NCBI GenBank assembly: GCA_027029065.1
Contig: JALVGO010000062.1
Span: forward strand, 1 to 14,011
Length of the DNA: 14,011 nt
Reading direction: 5' to 3'
Source: Sulfurovum sp.
Lineage (GTDB): Bacteria > Campylobacterota > Campylobacteria > Campylobacterales > Sulfurovaceae
The notes beneath the pieces are model-generated. The model was given only the letters and a program-made list of their open reading frames with translations, had not been told where the DNA came from and did not search any database. Below are positions 1-6,993 of the stretch, piece by piece. The number at the start of each line of letters is the position of its first letter. Position 1 is the stretch's first letter. Both the position numbers and the translations under genes were made by a program.

Positions 1-794
1 GGTGCTGCTGAGATAACTGCCACGCCTACTGCACCGATGGCAAGCGGCAGACCGAACGTCTCCAGCGTATTGCCCATAAAGACAGAGAGCAGCTCGGAGA
101 GTACACCGATCACTACAATAGAGACAACCAGGTTGAAAGCGTGATACCATGCATTGATCTCATGATGTGGTTCACACACCTCCCCTTCAGGACAACTCTC
201 AGTCTGGTTGTACTCAAAAAAGTAGCGGTGTGATTTCAACTGTACACGGGTAAAGATGGTATAGAGCAGCAAAAAGACCGCCACATTGAAGAACATGAAC
301 TGCTGATGGTGGGCAGGGTCGATAAACTCCGGCAATACCATCGCGATACCAATGGCAACCAGCAGCATCGAGAGGTAGGAGTTGGTCGAGTCGACATTAT
401 AGGGCTGTTCGCCGTACTTCAGCCCGCCGATGATCGCCGCAAGACCAAGCAGTCCGTTGATGTCGAGCATGATCGCAGAGTAGATGGTGTCTCTTGCCAG
501 TACAGGATTTTCTGCATGCATCATCATGATCACAATAATGACGATCTCCACAATAACTGCAGACATAGTCAGAATGAGTGTACCGTAAGGCTCTCCAAAC
601 TTCTCGGCAAGCATCTCGGCATGGTGTGAGACCGACATAGCGGCATACATGATCACCACAAACAGTACCCCAAGCCCCAAGAGGTTGCCGGCAGTACTCT
701 GGGTCAACATATGTTCAAAGTGTCCTATCAGCAAAAATGCGGCGATTGCGGCAAAAAGGCTGTACTCCTTGAAAAACTGTTTAAGCAGGTTCAT
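1..794 (-). CDS. chaA: ChaA-type calcium/sodium:proton antiporter, partial (C-terminus outside window)
   Basis: The reading frame starts at ATG 794 and stays open to base 1, giving 264 N-terminal residues of a very hydrophobic inner-membrane protein. I see about eight membrane segments, near residues 12-26, 38-55, 72-92, 105-124, 140-158, 166-184, 219-240 and 246-264. The stretch with GEPYGTLIL (67-75) followed by a membrane helix containing Glu83 matches the conserved acidic-helix repeat of the CaCA/ChaA cation-exchanger family, as does DINGLLGLA (111-119). A hydrophilic loop at 186-213 holds Cys201, Cys207 and several His/Glu. Known ChaA proteins export Ca2+, Na+ or K+ in exchange for protons; the ion used here cannot be told. 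The start lies one base after the stop of the upstream helix-turn-helix gene, so the two are almost certainly co-transcribed. No strong ribosome site is visible, which suggests translational coupling. Confidence 0.9.
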   Translation of the reverse strand, partial: MNLLKQFFKEYSLFAAIAAFLLIGHFEHMLTQSTAGNLLGLGVLFVVIMYAAMSVSHHAEMLAEKFGEPYGTLILTMSAVIVEIVIIVIMMMHAENPVLARDTIYSAIMLDINGLLGLAAIIGGLKYGEQPYNVDSTNSYLSMLLVAIGIAMVLPEFIDPAHHQQFMFFNVAVFLLLYTIFTRVQLKSHRYFFEYNQTESCPEGEVCEPHHEINAWYHAFNLVVSIVVIGVLSELLSVFMGNTLETFGLPLAIGAVGVAVISAA

Positions 795-795
795 A

Positions 796-1455
796 CTATT
801 TCAAAAGCTCCCTGTAGTCACTGTGCATATCCACTCTGAATTTCCCCTCTTTTTTCATTACTCTCGCATCACCCGCTTTCCATGCCTTTTTCACCCGTTT
901 GCGTATCTTCTCCTGCTCCTTCTCTTTCTTGGCATCCAGTGCTTTGAAAAGCTTTTTCAGCCCTACCCAGAGAGGGACACTCTCTTCTGCTTCCGTGACC
1001 TCTTCAATGATATCAATGGTTTCAGGGGTGTGCTTGTGCTCAATCTGATGCATGTATAGCGTACGCATCTCATGGAACGCCTCTTTGAGCAGATCGATCT
1101 CACCGCGAAGTGTGGTGGTGATCTGCTTATTGGACTTCTTAAGATCCTTTACCGTTCCTTTGAGTACCGCAATGGTTTCATCTTTCGCCGCAAGCAGCGC
1201 TTCGTAATCTTTTTGGGGCAGTTCATCGGCTGCCAGGGAGGCTTTCGGTGCCGCAGGCTTTGTCTGCTGCTTTGCAGGTTCGGCAGTTTTCGGCACATCA
1301 TGCTTTGTCTCGACCTCATCGGTATCGACGACAATGTAGAGCTTGCCTTCCACATCCTTTGCCGTCAAGATACCCCGTTTGATCTTCGCATAGACCGCCT
1401 GTCTGGAGATACCAAGCTCTTTGGCATACTCCGCAGGTTTCATCAGCTTTTCCAT
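796..1455 (-). CDS. Putative DNA-binding protein: N-terminal helix-turn-helix plus long coiled coil
   Basis: This 219-aa protein has a short N-terminal helix-turn-helix (residues about 5-45, with GISRQAVYAKIKRGIL at 15-30) of the kind seen in MerR/excisionase-like domains and in small uncharacterised Campylobacterota families. A Lys/Ala/Pro-rich linker follows (about 50-75), then a long charged helical stretch (about 80-150) that reads as a coiled coil. The C-terminal segment is strongly basic (about 170-219). There is no signal peptide or membrane segment. The ATG at 1455 has a purine-rich GGGAGCAGGGA just upstream. It is followed after one base by the chaA-like antiporter gene, so a local regulator of ion transport is possible, but that rests only on position. 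It could also be a nucleoid or chromosome-associated coiled-coil protein. I do not recognise a named family with certainty. Confidence 0.8.
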   Translation of the reverse strand: MEKLMKPAEYAKELGISRQAVYAKIKRGILTAKDVEGKLYIVVDTDEVETKHDVPKTAEPAKQQTKPAAPKASLAADELPQKDYEALLAAKDETIAVLKGTVKDLKKSNKQITTTLRGEIDLLKEAFHEMRTLYMHQIEHKHTPETIDIIEEVTEAEESVPLWVGLKKLFKALDAKKEKEQEKIRKRVKKAWKAGDARVMKKEGKFRVDMHSDYRELLK

Positions 1456-1485
1456 TCCCTGCTCCCATACATTAGTGTTTGGTAA

Positions 1486-1494
1486 ATCATAGCA
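1486..1494 (-). promoter_or_regulatory. Extended -10 promoter for the HTH-chaA operon
   Basis: On the minus strand TGCTATGAT reads as an extended -10 element (TG-N-TATGAT, one mismatch to TATAAT). Transcription would start near 1479, leaving a leader of about 25 nt before the ATG at 1455. No -35 is apparent, which is usual for Campylobacterota sigma-70 promoters. Confidence 0.5.
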
Positions 1495-1525
1495 TAACTT
1501 TTATGAATTTGGGGGAGAGAAAATA

Positions 1526-2161
1526 CTACTTTTGTGTACCGTCAAGCACCGGTACAAAGAGGCACGGCTCGATCGCCTCGGAAGTAATACGTCCGTTTTT
1601 CTTGTAAAAACGGGTAAGAATGTGATAATTTTCACTCTGCTCAACAGGGGCAAGCAAAATACCCCCCTCTTTGAGCTGATCAAAAAGCACTTGCGGTATC
1701 TCTTTTGCCGTTGCAGAGAAGAGAATGCGCTCAAACGGAGCATACTGCTTCCAGCCACGCTGCCCGTCATCAAAGCGGGTAAAAATGTTGTGCATCTCAA
1801 GCATACTGAAACGGCGTTTTGCCTCTTTAAGCAGTTCGTCAATGCGTTCAATGGTAAAGACCCGCCGGCATACTCTACTCAAGATCGCCGCCTGGTAACC
1901 GCTGCCGCAGCCTATTTCAAGTACCGAGTCCACCCCTTTGAGCTCAAGGTGCTGGGTCATCTTTGCAACGGTCAGAGGGGAGGAGATCCACTGGCTGGCA
2001 GCCAGCGGCAGGGCATCGAGTTTGTAGGAGAGGTGTTTGAATTCATTGGGGACAAAGGCTTCCCTGTCCACTTCAAGAAATGCCGCTTTGACATGTGGAT
2101 GCAAAGGGAAATGCTGCTCTATCTCGGCAACAAGATTCTGCCTGTTTCGTGCCTTGATCAT
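1526..2161 (-). CDS. pcm: Protein-L-isoaspartate O-methyltransferase
   Basis: This 211-aa cytoplasmic enzyme transfers a methyl group from S-adenosylmethionine to L-isoaspartyl residues in aged proteins, starting their repair. The SAM-binding motif I is clear as VLEIGCGSGYQ (80-90), followed by post-I VFTIER (101-106). The family's SSPLTVAKM-type segment, corresponding to the usual ISQPYIVA region, sits at 60-68. The later FERILFSATAKEIPQVL and KEGGILLAPV segments match the end of the methyltransferase fold. Length is normal for the family. ATG 2161 is the only ATG after an in-frame upstream stop, with GGGGA about ten bases upstream. It is the last gene of the nrdB - nitrilase - pcm cluster, 54 bases after the previous stop, and nothing else is visible in that gap. 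No terminator hairpin is evident after its stop. Confidence 0.94.
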   Translation of the reverse strand: MIKARNRQNLVAEIEQHFPLHPHVKAAFLEVDREAFVPNEFKHLSYKLDALPLAASQWISSPLTVAKMTQHLELKGVDSVLEIGCGSGYQAAILSRVCRRVFTIERIDELLKEAKRRFSMLEMHNIFTRFDDGQRGWKQYAPFERILFSATAKEIPQVLFDQLKEGGILLAPVEQSENYHILTRFYKKNGRITSEAIEPCLFVPVLDGTQK

Positions 2162-2215
2162 ATCGTGGTGATCCCCTGTCTGCTTATCTTTGACGGCATT
2201 CTATCGAAACTATGG

Positions 2216-2947
2216 TTAATCCATCACAATATAGCGGCGTATCTTTTTGATCTCTCTAAAATCGACAGTTCCCTCTATCGCCTCTTTGGTGTCATCCATG
2301 ACCACATCCCCGTTTGGAGAGATAATGGCAGATGAGGATGCCATGTCGCTGTCACTGCTGTTGGCAACAATCACATAACACTGGTTCATCACCGCGAGTG
2401 CCTGAGAGAGAATTTCAAGATGGCGTTTGCGAGGCAGTCCCCAGCGTGCGGGGACAAAGACCACATCAGCACCCTCAATCTGCTTCCATAGATCCTTGAA
2501 CCGCAGCTCAAAGCAGATAAGCAGCGCATACTTCACCCCGTCTATTTCAAATGGTTTGATGCGCTTTTTCTTGCCTGCTGTCAAATAGATATCTTCATCC
2601 CCAAGCTTAAAGAGCTTTACCTTCTCCTGTTTGTGAACGATCTTGTGTCTATGAATCACCACTGCCTGATTGTAAAAGAGCCCCTTCTCTTCAATCAGCA
2701 GGGTAAATACAACGATCTGCTCACCGATCTCCTGCTTGAGTACCTTTAGGGCTTTGGCGGAAAATTTTGCAGCTGTTGCAAGATGTTCATAATCGTAAGC
2801 GGTCAGAAAAACTTCTGGGGCAACAATAAGCCTCTTGTCACTGTGGCTTCGTACATAGGCAAGCAGTTTCTCAAGGTTGCTCTGGTAGCGTTTTTCAGAA
2901 GGGAGCTGCAGCGTTACCGCTGCCATGGGTGCACGTCTATGCAGCAT
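2216..2947 (-). CDS. Carbon-nitrogen hydrolase (nitrilase superfamily amidase)
   Basis: This 243-aa protein carries the nitrilase-superfamily catalytic triad: Glu45 in VAPEVF, Lys109 in EKVKLF and Cys145 in LLICFELRF. The family hydrolyses small amides or nitriles, or transfers the acyl group; the substrate here is unknown. The segment GADVVFVPARWG (159-170) followed by HLEILSQALAVMNQCYVIVANSS matches the usual C-terminal half of the fold. At 243 aa it is slightly short, as for stand-alone omega-amidase-like or YafV-like members. The ATG at 2947 is preferred because AAGGG lies seven bases upstream and overlaps the nrdB stop codon; the alternative Met8 has no ribosome site. The gap to nrdB is only 11 bases, so the gene is probably translationally linked to it. 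A metabolite-repair role beside pcm is plausible but inferred. Confidence 0.9.
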   Translation of the reverse strand: MLHRRAPMAAVTLQLPSEKRYQSNLEKLLAYVRSHSDKRLIVAPEVFLTAYDYEHLATAAKFSAKALKVLKQEIGEQIVVFTLLIEEKGLFYNQAVVIHRHKIVHKQEKVKLFKLGDEDIYLTAGKKKRIKPFEIDGVKYALLICFELRFKDLWKQIEGADVVFVPARWGLPRKRHLEILSQALAVMNQCYVIVANSSDSDMASSSAIISPNGDVVMDDTKEAIEGTVDFREIKKIRRYIVMD

Positions 2948-2958
2948 ACCGGCACCCT

Positions 2959-3978
2959 TTAAAAGTCATCCAGATCAAGGCTTCCCTTGGAGTAGTTGGT
3001 CACATTCCCCTCAAAGAAGTTGGTCTTTTGGTCATTGAACTTGGAGAAATTGTCCACCCATTTGATAGGATGCTCAACGTTGTAAAGCTTTTCAAGCCCT
3101 ACCGCATGCAGTCTCTGGTCGGCAAGATACTTGATGTACTGCTCAATGATCTCATCGGTCAGTCCAAGAATCTGCCCCTGCGTGATATAGGCACCCCATT
3201 CGCTCTCCAGCTTCACTGCCGAACGGAACATCTCATACACCTCATCAATCAGCTCTTTGGTAAAGAGTTCCGGACGCTCACGTTTGGTGGTGTTGATCAT
3301 ATTCTGGAAAATCAGCAGGTGGGTTACCTCATCACGCTGAATAAAACGGATCATTTGCGCAGAACCGAGCATTTTATCCGCACGTGCCAACGTATAGAGG
3401 TAGGTAAAGCCACTGTAGAAGTAGATCCCTTCAAGAATCTGGTTGGCAAACATCGCCTTGACAATATTGGCATCGGTCGGGTCTGCAGCAAGATCCTCAT
3501 AGACCTTGGCGATGGCATCATTTTTGTGTTTGAGTTTCATATCACGTCGCCATAGTTCGTAAATTTCATCAGTGTTGGTAGAGATAGAGTCAACCATCAC
3601 CGCATAACTTTGTGAATGCAGCGCCTCTTCGAATGCCTGACGCACCAAAATAAGGTTCACCTCCGGAGCCGTAATGAACGGATTGAGATTGTCGATAATG
3701 TTGTTGGTTTGCAGCGAATCCATAAAGATCAGCTGCGCAAGTACCTTGTCATACGCCTGCTTCTCCGCATCGGTAAGGTGCTTGTAGTCGTTGACATCAC
3801 GTGTCATGTCCACCTCTTTGGGGAACCATGTGTTGTTGAGCATCATCTCCCACAGATTGTACGCCCACTGGTACTTGATGTCGTTGAGTTCGAAAATTCC
3901 GGTCGGGTTCCCACCGAAGATCTTACGCTCGTTGGTCTTTTCGTCAGATTCGGGGTTGTATATTTTTTTTCGTATCAT
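2959..3978 (-). CDS. nrdB: Class Ia ribonucleotide reductase, beta (radical-generating) subunit
   Basis: This 339-aa subunit holds the di-iron/tyrosyl radical cofactor that starts ribonucleotide reduction by NrdA, supplying dNTPs for replication and repair. All expected ligands are visible: Asp87 (FMDSLQTNN), Glu118 and His121 (EEALHSQSY), Glu183 (LEGIYFYSG), and Glu217 and His220 (RDEVTHLL). Tyr125, seven residues after Glu118, fits the radical tyrosine, so this is a standard tyrosyl-radical enzyme rather than a Tyr-less variant. The acidic C-terminal tail ending SLDLDDF resembles the tail that docks into NrdA. The ATG at 3978 has AGAAGG seven bases upstream. The large subunit gene nrdA is not in this window. 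It heads the minus-strand cluster nrdB - nitrilase - pcm. Confidence 0.97.
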   Translation of the reverse strand: MIRKKIYNPESDEKTNERKIFGGNPTGIFELNDIKYQWAYNLWEMMLNNTWFPKEVDMTRDVNDYKHLTDAEKQAYDKVLAQLIFMDSLQTNNIIDNLNPFITAPEVNLILVRQAFEEALHSQSYAVMVDSISTNTDEIYELWRRDMKLKHKNDAIAKVYEDLAADPTDANIVKAMFANQILEGIYFYSGFTYLYTLARADKMLGSAQMIRFIQRDEVTHLLIFQNMINTTKRERPELFTKELIDEVYEMFRSAVKLESEWGAYITQGQILGLTDEIIEQYIKYLADQRLHAVGLEKLYNVEHPIKWVDNFSKFNDQKTNFFEGNVTNYSKGSLDLDDF

Positions 3979-4019
3979 TGTGCTACCTTCTGGATGAATT
4001 TTTAGCTTGTTTTTGAAAT

Positions 4020-4025
4020 ATTATA
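4020..4025 (-). promoter_or_regulatory. -10 box of the nrdB operon promoter
   Basis: The minus strand reads TGTGTATAAT, with a perfect TATAAT at 4025-4020 and a TGTG directly before it. The predicted transcript starts near 4013 and gives a leader of about 35 nt before the nrdB ATG. It lies in the 82-bp divergent gap between nrdB and the gene at 4061. No -35 match is seen. On the plus strand the same region is AT-rich but has no equally good -10 for the rightward gene. Confidence 0.6.
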
Positions 4026-4060
4026 CACATCTAAGCTGATTTTTCGCTACACTCTTGGCT

Positions 4061-4579
4061 ATGAAAAGTATTGAGCAAAAAAGCCTTGAAAAACTGCTGC
4101 AGATCATTCCAGACCATCCCGGAATCCAACTGCTCCATTTTGCCGACAGCGGCGAAGAGCTACCACGGATACTTGGGCAGTTTGTCACAGAAAAAGGGTA
4201 CGAATACCAGATCAACTGCCTTGAGGAGAGCTTTCTGCTTGCCATGAAGCAGACCTTTGAAGAGAACCGGCATGTGCGTCCGGTCAAGTTTGCACTCCAA
4301 CGCCCCCGATACATGATACAGGGAAAAATATTTGACTATGTCTTTGTCACTGCTTCTGTCCCCACATCTATACGGGAGGCGTTCCTAAAGCGTGTACACC
4401 CCATTATGAAAAACGGTGGGAATATTCTGATTTTTCTTCCCAAAGGAGAACGGGAGGTACGCTGGGAGTGGCTTGCGCTGCTTGAGGAACACTACTATGT
4501 TGCCTCCAGCACCATCGATGACCTCTTTGCCCACTATGACGTGGTGGTCTCCAAAAAGATGCACGGCTGGGGCGGATGA
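4061..4579 (+). CDS. Unknown protein with Rossmann/methyltransferase-like C-terminal half, coupled to mutY
   Basis: This 172-aa protein is not one I can name. Its second half (residues about 90-150) has alternating strands and helices, with KIFDYVFVTASVP followed by MKNGGNILIFLPKGE. That resembles the motif IV/post-motif region of SAM-dependent methyltransferases (FDxVFV ... LKxGGxLLI). There is no glycine-rich SAM motif I, so it may be a degenerate or non-catalytic Rossmann fold. ATG 4061 is chosen; an in-frame TTG lies six bases upstream, and no clear ribosome site precedes either. Its TGA stop overlaps the mutY ATG in an ATGA junction, implying translational coupling. It diverges from nrdB. 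A link to DNA repair or nucleotide metabolism is inferred from position only. Confidence 0.75.
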   Translation: MKSIEQKSLEKLLQIIPDHPGIQLLHFADSGEELPRILGQFVTEKGYEYQINCLEESFLLAMKQTFEENRHVRPVKFALQRPRYMIQGKIFDYVFVTASVPTSIREAFLKRVHPIMKNGGNILIFLPKGEREVRWEWLALLEEHYYVASSTIDDLFAHYDVVVSKKMHGWGG

Positions 4580-5544
4580 GGTTCATACACCAAAAGATTC
4601 ACAACTGGTACAAAGCGCACGGCAGAACAGACCTGCCGTGGCGCAATACGGATGATCCCTACCCTATCTGGCTGAGTGAAGTGATGCTGCAGCAGACACA
4701 GGTCAAAACAGTACTGGAGAGGTACTATTTTCCTTTTCTTGAGAAGTTCCCTACACTTGAGGTACTCGGCAGTGCGCCGCTGGATGAGGTGTTGAAGATG
4801 TGGGAGGGGCTTGGGTATTATAACCGCGCCAAAAATCTGCATAAGACGGCGCAAATATTGACTCAAGCGCAAGGCACTGCCCCTGCATTACCCTCTAAGA
4901 TAGAGGAACTTATCAAACTTCCCGGTATCGGCCAAAATACCGCTCATGCCGTTGCCGCCTTTGCTTTCCGCCAGAGCGTACCTGTCATGGAAGCCAATGT
5001 ACGGCGTATCCTCTGCCGTATCCATGCTATGGAAGATGCCGATGAAAAAGCCCTCTGGCAGATCGCCTATGAGATGGTCGATAGAGAAAACCCCTTTGAG
5101 TACAATCAGGCGATGATGGACATCGGGGCAACCCTTTGTACCCCCAAAGCGCCTCAGTGTGAAACATGTCCGTTTGAGAGCATCTGCCAAGGCAAAGATG
5201 CCCCGGAGCGCTATCCGACAAAAAAGAGACGCACCGTACCGACACGAGAGCAGCATATCATGCTCAACCTCCACAACAACAAACTCGCCCTCACAAAACG
5301 GCAAGGGAAATTCCTGCACGGTCTCTGGGGATTCCCCGCTACCGAAGTGCCGCTGTGTGCTGCCGAGTATATAGGGGAAGTGACGCATGCCTATACCCAC
5401 TTTAAACTCACATGCAAAGTCTATCTCTATGATGCACTTGAGCAGAGCGAAGATCACTACTTCACCCCGCAGCAGATACGCCGGCTTGCTATCTCCAAGG
5501 TTGATGAGAAAATCCTTAACTTGTATTTGGATACAGTGCAGTGA
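4576..5544 (+). CDS. mutY: A/G-specific adenine DNA glycosylase
   Basis: This 322-aa enzyme removes adenine mispaired with 8-oxoguanine or guanine. The helix-hairpin-helix LPGIGQNTA is at 115-123, and the [4Fe-4S] cluster cysteines Cys188, Cys195, Cys198 and Cys204 have the canonical C-x6-C-x2-C-x5-C spacing. Glu35 in WLSEVMLQQT is the catalytic Glu of the family. The position of the catalytic Asp (Asp138 of E. coli MutY, in LDGNVKR) is occupied here by Glu139 in VMEANVRR, encoded by GAA; see findings. Residues about 220-322 form the NUDIX-like C-terminal domain that recognises oxoG (HGLWGFP near 249-255). The ATG overlaps the upstream TGA (ATGA). Its Fe-S cluster would be supplied by a system such as the nearby NifS/NifU. 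Confidence 0.95.
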   Translation: MRFIHQKIHNWYKAHGRTDLPWRNTDDPYPIWLSEVMLQQTQVKTVLERYYFPFLEKFPTLEVLGSAPLDEVLKMWEGLGYYNRAKNLHKTAQILTQAQGTAPALPSKIEELIKLPGIGQNTAHAVAAFAFRQSVPVMEANVRRILCRIHAMEDADEKALWQIAYEMVDRENPFEYNQAMMDIGATLCTPKAPQCETCPFESICQGKDAPERYPTKKRRTVPTREQHIMLNLHNNKLALTKRQGKFLHGLWGFPATEVPLCAAEYIGEVTHAYTHFKLTCKVYLYDALEQSEDHYFTPQQIRRLAISKVDEKILNLYLDTVQ

Positions 5545-5569
5545 AGAGTTAAGAGTGAAGAGTGAAGAG
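5542..5569 (+). repeat. Tandem heptamer repeat TGAAGAG, 4 copies, starting on the mutY stop codon
   Basis: Four 7-base units lie end to end: TGAAGAG, TTAAGAG, TGAAGAG, TGAAGAG. The first unit begins with the mutY TGA itself. The period and the TGNNGAG pattern match the array after nifS at 8786-8820. Because seven is not a multiple of three, repeated units place stop codons in successive frames. Confidence 0.85.
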
Positions 5570-5578
5570 TTTTGGTAT

Positions 5579-5600
5579 GCTTTCTTAACAGAAAGCTTTT
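5579..5600 (+). terminator. Small hairpin with T-run, probable terminator after mutY
   Basis: GCTTTCT (5579-5585) pairs perfectly with AGAAAGC (5590-5596) over a TAAC loop and is followed by TTTT and further A/T. The stem is short and AT-rich, so termination is likely partial. Confidence 0.5.
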
Positions 5601-5605
5601 ATAAT
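5600..5605 (+). promoter_or_regulatory. Possible -10 box for folE
   Basis: A perfect TATAAT sits 16 bases before the folE ATG, with no recognisable -35. The leader would be only about 10 nt, barely including the AGAGG ribosome site. It also overlaps the T-run of the hairpin, so it may be chance. Confidence 0.3.
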
Positions 5606-5621
5606 TTAAGAGAGGTTGCAG

Positions 5622-6200
5622 ATGGATAAGGAACAAGAGTTTGAACAGTTAGTAAGTCGGATGCTGGAGCTTTTGGGGGAAAATCCCAAACGTGAGGGAC
5701 TGCAAAAGACTCCGCACCGTGTCGCCAAAGCACTGGAGTTTCTAACCGAGGGGTATCACCAAGACCCCAAAGAGATCCTCAATCAGGCACTCTTTACTAC
5801 CAGCAATGACGAGATGGTACTGGTACGTGATATTGAGTTCTACTCAATGTGTGAACACCATATGCTGCCTATCATAGGACGCTGTCATGTCGCCTACATC
5901 CCAGACGGCAAAGTGGTAGGACTCAGCAAAATACCGCGTATCGTCAATGTCTATGCCAGACGGCTCCAAATTCAGGAGCAGATGACCGAGCAGATCGCCG
6001 ATGCGATTTTGGAGACCATCAAACCCAAAGGGGTTGCCGTCGTGGTACACGCCCGACATATGTGTATGGAGATGCGCGGCGTGCAGAAGATCAACTCTAC
6101 CACCGTCAGCTCCGCACTGCGGGGGCTTTTCAAAAGCGATGAACGCACCCGTAACGAGTTCTACAATCTTATCAATACTCCGGCACCATCAAACTTTTAA
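5622..6200 (+). CDS. folE: GTP cyclohydrolase I (type IA)
   Basis: This 192-aa zinc enzyme converts GTP to 7,8-dihydroneopterin triphosphate and formate, the first step towards folate and related pterins. The zinc ligands are Cys77 and His80 in MCEHHML and Cys148 in [19 protein letters not shown] (29-40), [10 protein letters not shown] (100-109) and [16 protein letters not shown] are standard family signatures. Length is normal for the compact bacterial type. ATG 5622 is chosen over an in-frame TTG at 5616 because AGAGG (5611-5615) is correctly spaced only for the ATG. It follows mutY after 77 bases containing a heptamer repeat and a hairpin. In C. jejuni folE lies beside tig as I recall; here tig is about 8 kb away, so the order has been rearranged. 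Confidence 0.97.
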   Translation: MDKEQEFEQLVSRMLELLGENPKREGLQKTPHRVAKALEFLTEGYHQDPKEILNQALFTTSNDEMVLVRDIEFYSMCEHHMLPIIGRCHVAYIPDGKVVGLSKIPRIVNVYARRLQIQEQMTEQIADAILETIKPKGVAVVVHARHMCMEMRGVQKINSTTVSSALRGLFKSDERTRNEFYNLINTPAPSNF

Positions 6201-6203
6201 CCT

Positions 6204-6221
6204 GTCTCCTTTGCAGGAGGC
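6204..6221 (+). other. Hairpin after folE without a T-run
   Basis: GTCTCCT (6204-6210) can pair with AGGAGGC (6215-6221), with one G-T wobble, over a TTGC loop, three bases after the folE stop. No T-run follows on either strand, so it may stabilise the 3' end rather than terminate. The rest of this 95-bp gap is AT-rich and carries the promoter at 6251. Confidence 0.4.
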
Positions 6222-6250
6222 ACAAAATATTGAAATACAATAAATATTTA

Positions 6251-6259
6251 TGGTAAAAT
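6251..6259 (+). promoter_or_regulatory. Extended -10 promoter for the MNT-HEPN pair
   Basis: TGGTAAAAT is a TG-N-TAAAAT extended -10 with one mismatch to TATAAT. Transcription would start near 6266, leaving a leader of about 30 nt that contains AAAAGG eight bases before the ATG at 6296. Confidence 0.5.
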
Positions 6260-6295
6260 TATCCAGATAACCCGAAAAAACAAAAGGCATTCAAG

Positions 6296-6595
6296 ATGGA
6301 TACTGCATTGAAAGAGGAGTATACCCGATATATAAAAGAGCAGTTACAGCCATTTGAAGAGATTCGTAAAATCATCATATTCGGATCCTTTTTCAATACC
6401 AAAGAACCAAATGATATCGATGTAGCCATTGTTCAAAACTCACACAACAACTTTTTAACACTTTCGCTTAAGTACAGGAAAGCACTGAGAGAACTCTCCA
6501 AAAAGATTCCCCTTGATATTGTGCCTTTAAAACAAAATTTTCAAGGGTCCTTTTCCAAAGAAATAGAGAGCGGTCAAGTCATTTATGAAAAGTGA
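6296..6595 (+). CDS. Minimal nucleotidyltransferase (MNT/MntA-like) of a MNT-HEPN pair
   Basis: This 99-aa protein is a single polymerase-beta-type nucleotidyltransferase domain. The glycine-serine motif IIFGSFF is at 27-33 (Gly30-Ser31), the first two metal-binding aspartates are Asp40 and Asp42 in NDIDVAI, and the third acidic residue is Asp74 in IPLDIVPL. All three are present, so the enzyme should be active. In studied MntA-HepT modules the nucleotidyltransferase neutralises the HEPN partner by adding AMP to it. The next gene overlaps by 11 bases and encodes a HEPN protein, so the pair is a single transcription unit. The stretch looks more AT-rich than folE or nifS, consistent with a mobile defence or toxin-antitoxin cassette. 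Confidence 0.9.
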   Translation: MDTALKEEYTRYIKEQLQPFEEIRKIIIFGSFFNTKEPNDIDVAIVQNSHNNFLTLSLKYRKALRELSKKIPLDIVPLKQNFQGSFSKEIESGQVIYEK

Positions 6596-6989
6596 AACAG
6601 AGATTTGGCTAAACTATGCCGATGACAACCTGCTCTCAACACAAATTCTCCTGGAGAGCCACCTCTACAACCCCTCTTTACAAAATGCCCAACAGGCGAT
6701 AGAGAAATTTTTGAAAGCACTTTTCATTGAAAAAGGAATCAAACTTCAAAAGACACATAGTGTTGCTATTTTGGTAGAAGTTCTGCGTATCAATGGATTT
6801 GTACTCTCCATCAACGATGATGAAATCGATCTGATAGACTCCATCTACCTTACATCAAAGTACCCTTTTGGTTCTGTACTTGCCGACTTTGAGCCCGATA
6901 CACAAATATGCCAACAGTGTCTTGCAATTGCAAAAACCGTCAAAAAGGATGTGCTGCGACATCTATCGTACTCTAAAATTCCGGATTGA
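6585..6989 (+). CDS. HEPN-domain protein, partner of the nucleotidyltransferase
   Basis: This 134-aa, probably all-helical protein matches the HEPN family of nucleotidyltransferase partners. WLNYADDNLLSTQILLE (8-24), NAQQAIEKFLKALF (34-47) and KTHSVAILVE (56-65) follow the usual pattern, and a SKYPF segment at 91-95 corresponds to the family's (R/K)YP motif. The RNase signature of toxic HEPN proteins (R-x4-6-H, or R-x4-H-x-Y in HepT) is not visible; the only nearby Arg-His is adjacent (RH at 125-126). It may therefore act as a substrate- or nucleotide-binding partner, like the HI0074 member of the HI0073/HI0074 pair, rather than as an RNase toxin. Its start lies within the end of the preceding gene. 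It ends four bases before the convergent STAS gene, with no visible terminator. Confidence 0.88.
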   Translation: MKSETEIWLNYADDNLLSTQILLESHLYNPSLQNAQQAIEKFLKALFIEKGIKLQKTHSVAILVEVLRINGFVLSINDDEIDLIDSIYLTSKYPFGSVLADFEPDTQICQQCLAIAKTVKKDVLRHLSYSKIPD

Positions 6990-6993
6990 AGTG

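Noticed and set aside
306..629. 107-codon frame on plus strand near the left edge
   Set aside because: The minus strand encodes a continuous hydrophobic ChaA-like protein over the same bases, and the plus-strand product is His/Asp-rich with no domain.
1532..2335. Long open frame on plus strand opposite pcm and the nitrilase gene
   Set aside because: It is antisense to two well-supported genes, shows no family motif, and has no ribosome site or promoter.
2929..3555. 208-codon frame antisense to nrdB
   Set aside because: Shadow of nrdB, whose metal-ligand motifs are all on the minus strand.
4055..4060. TTG start for the gene upstream of mutY
   Set aside because: An ATG lies two codons later and no ribosome site favours the TTG.
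6204..6221. Hairpin after folE as an intrinsic terminator
   Set aside because: No T-run follows on either strand, so it is reported only as a hairpin.
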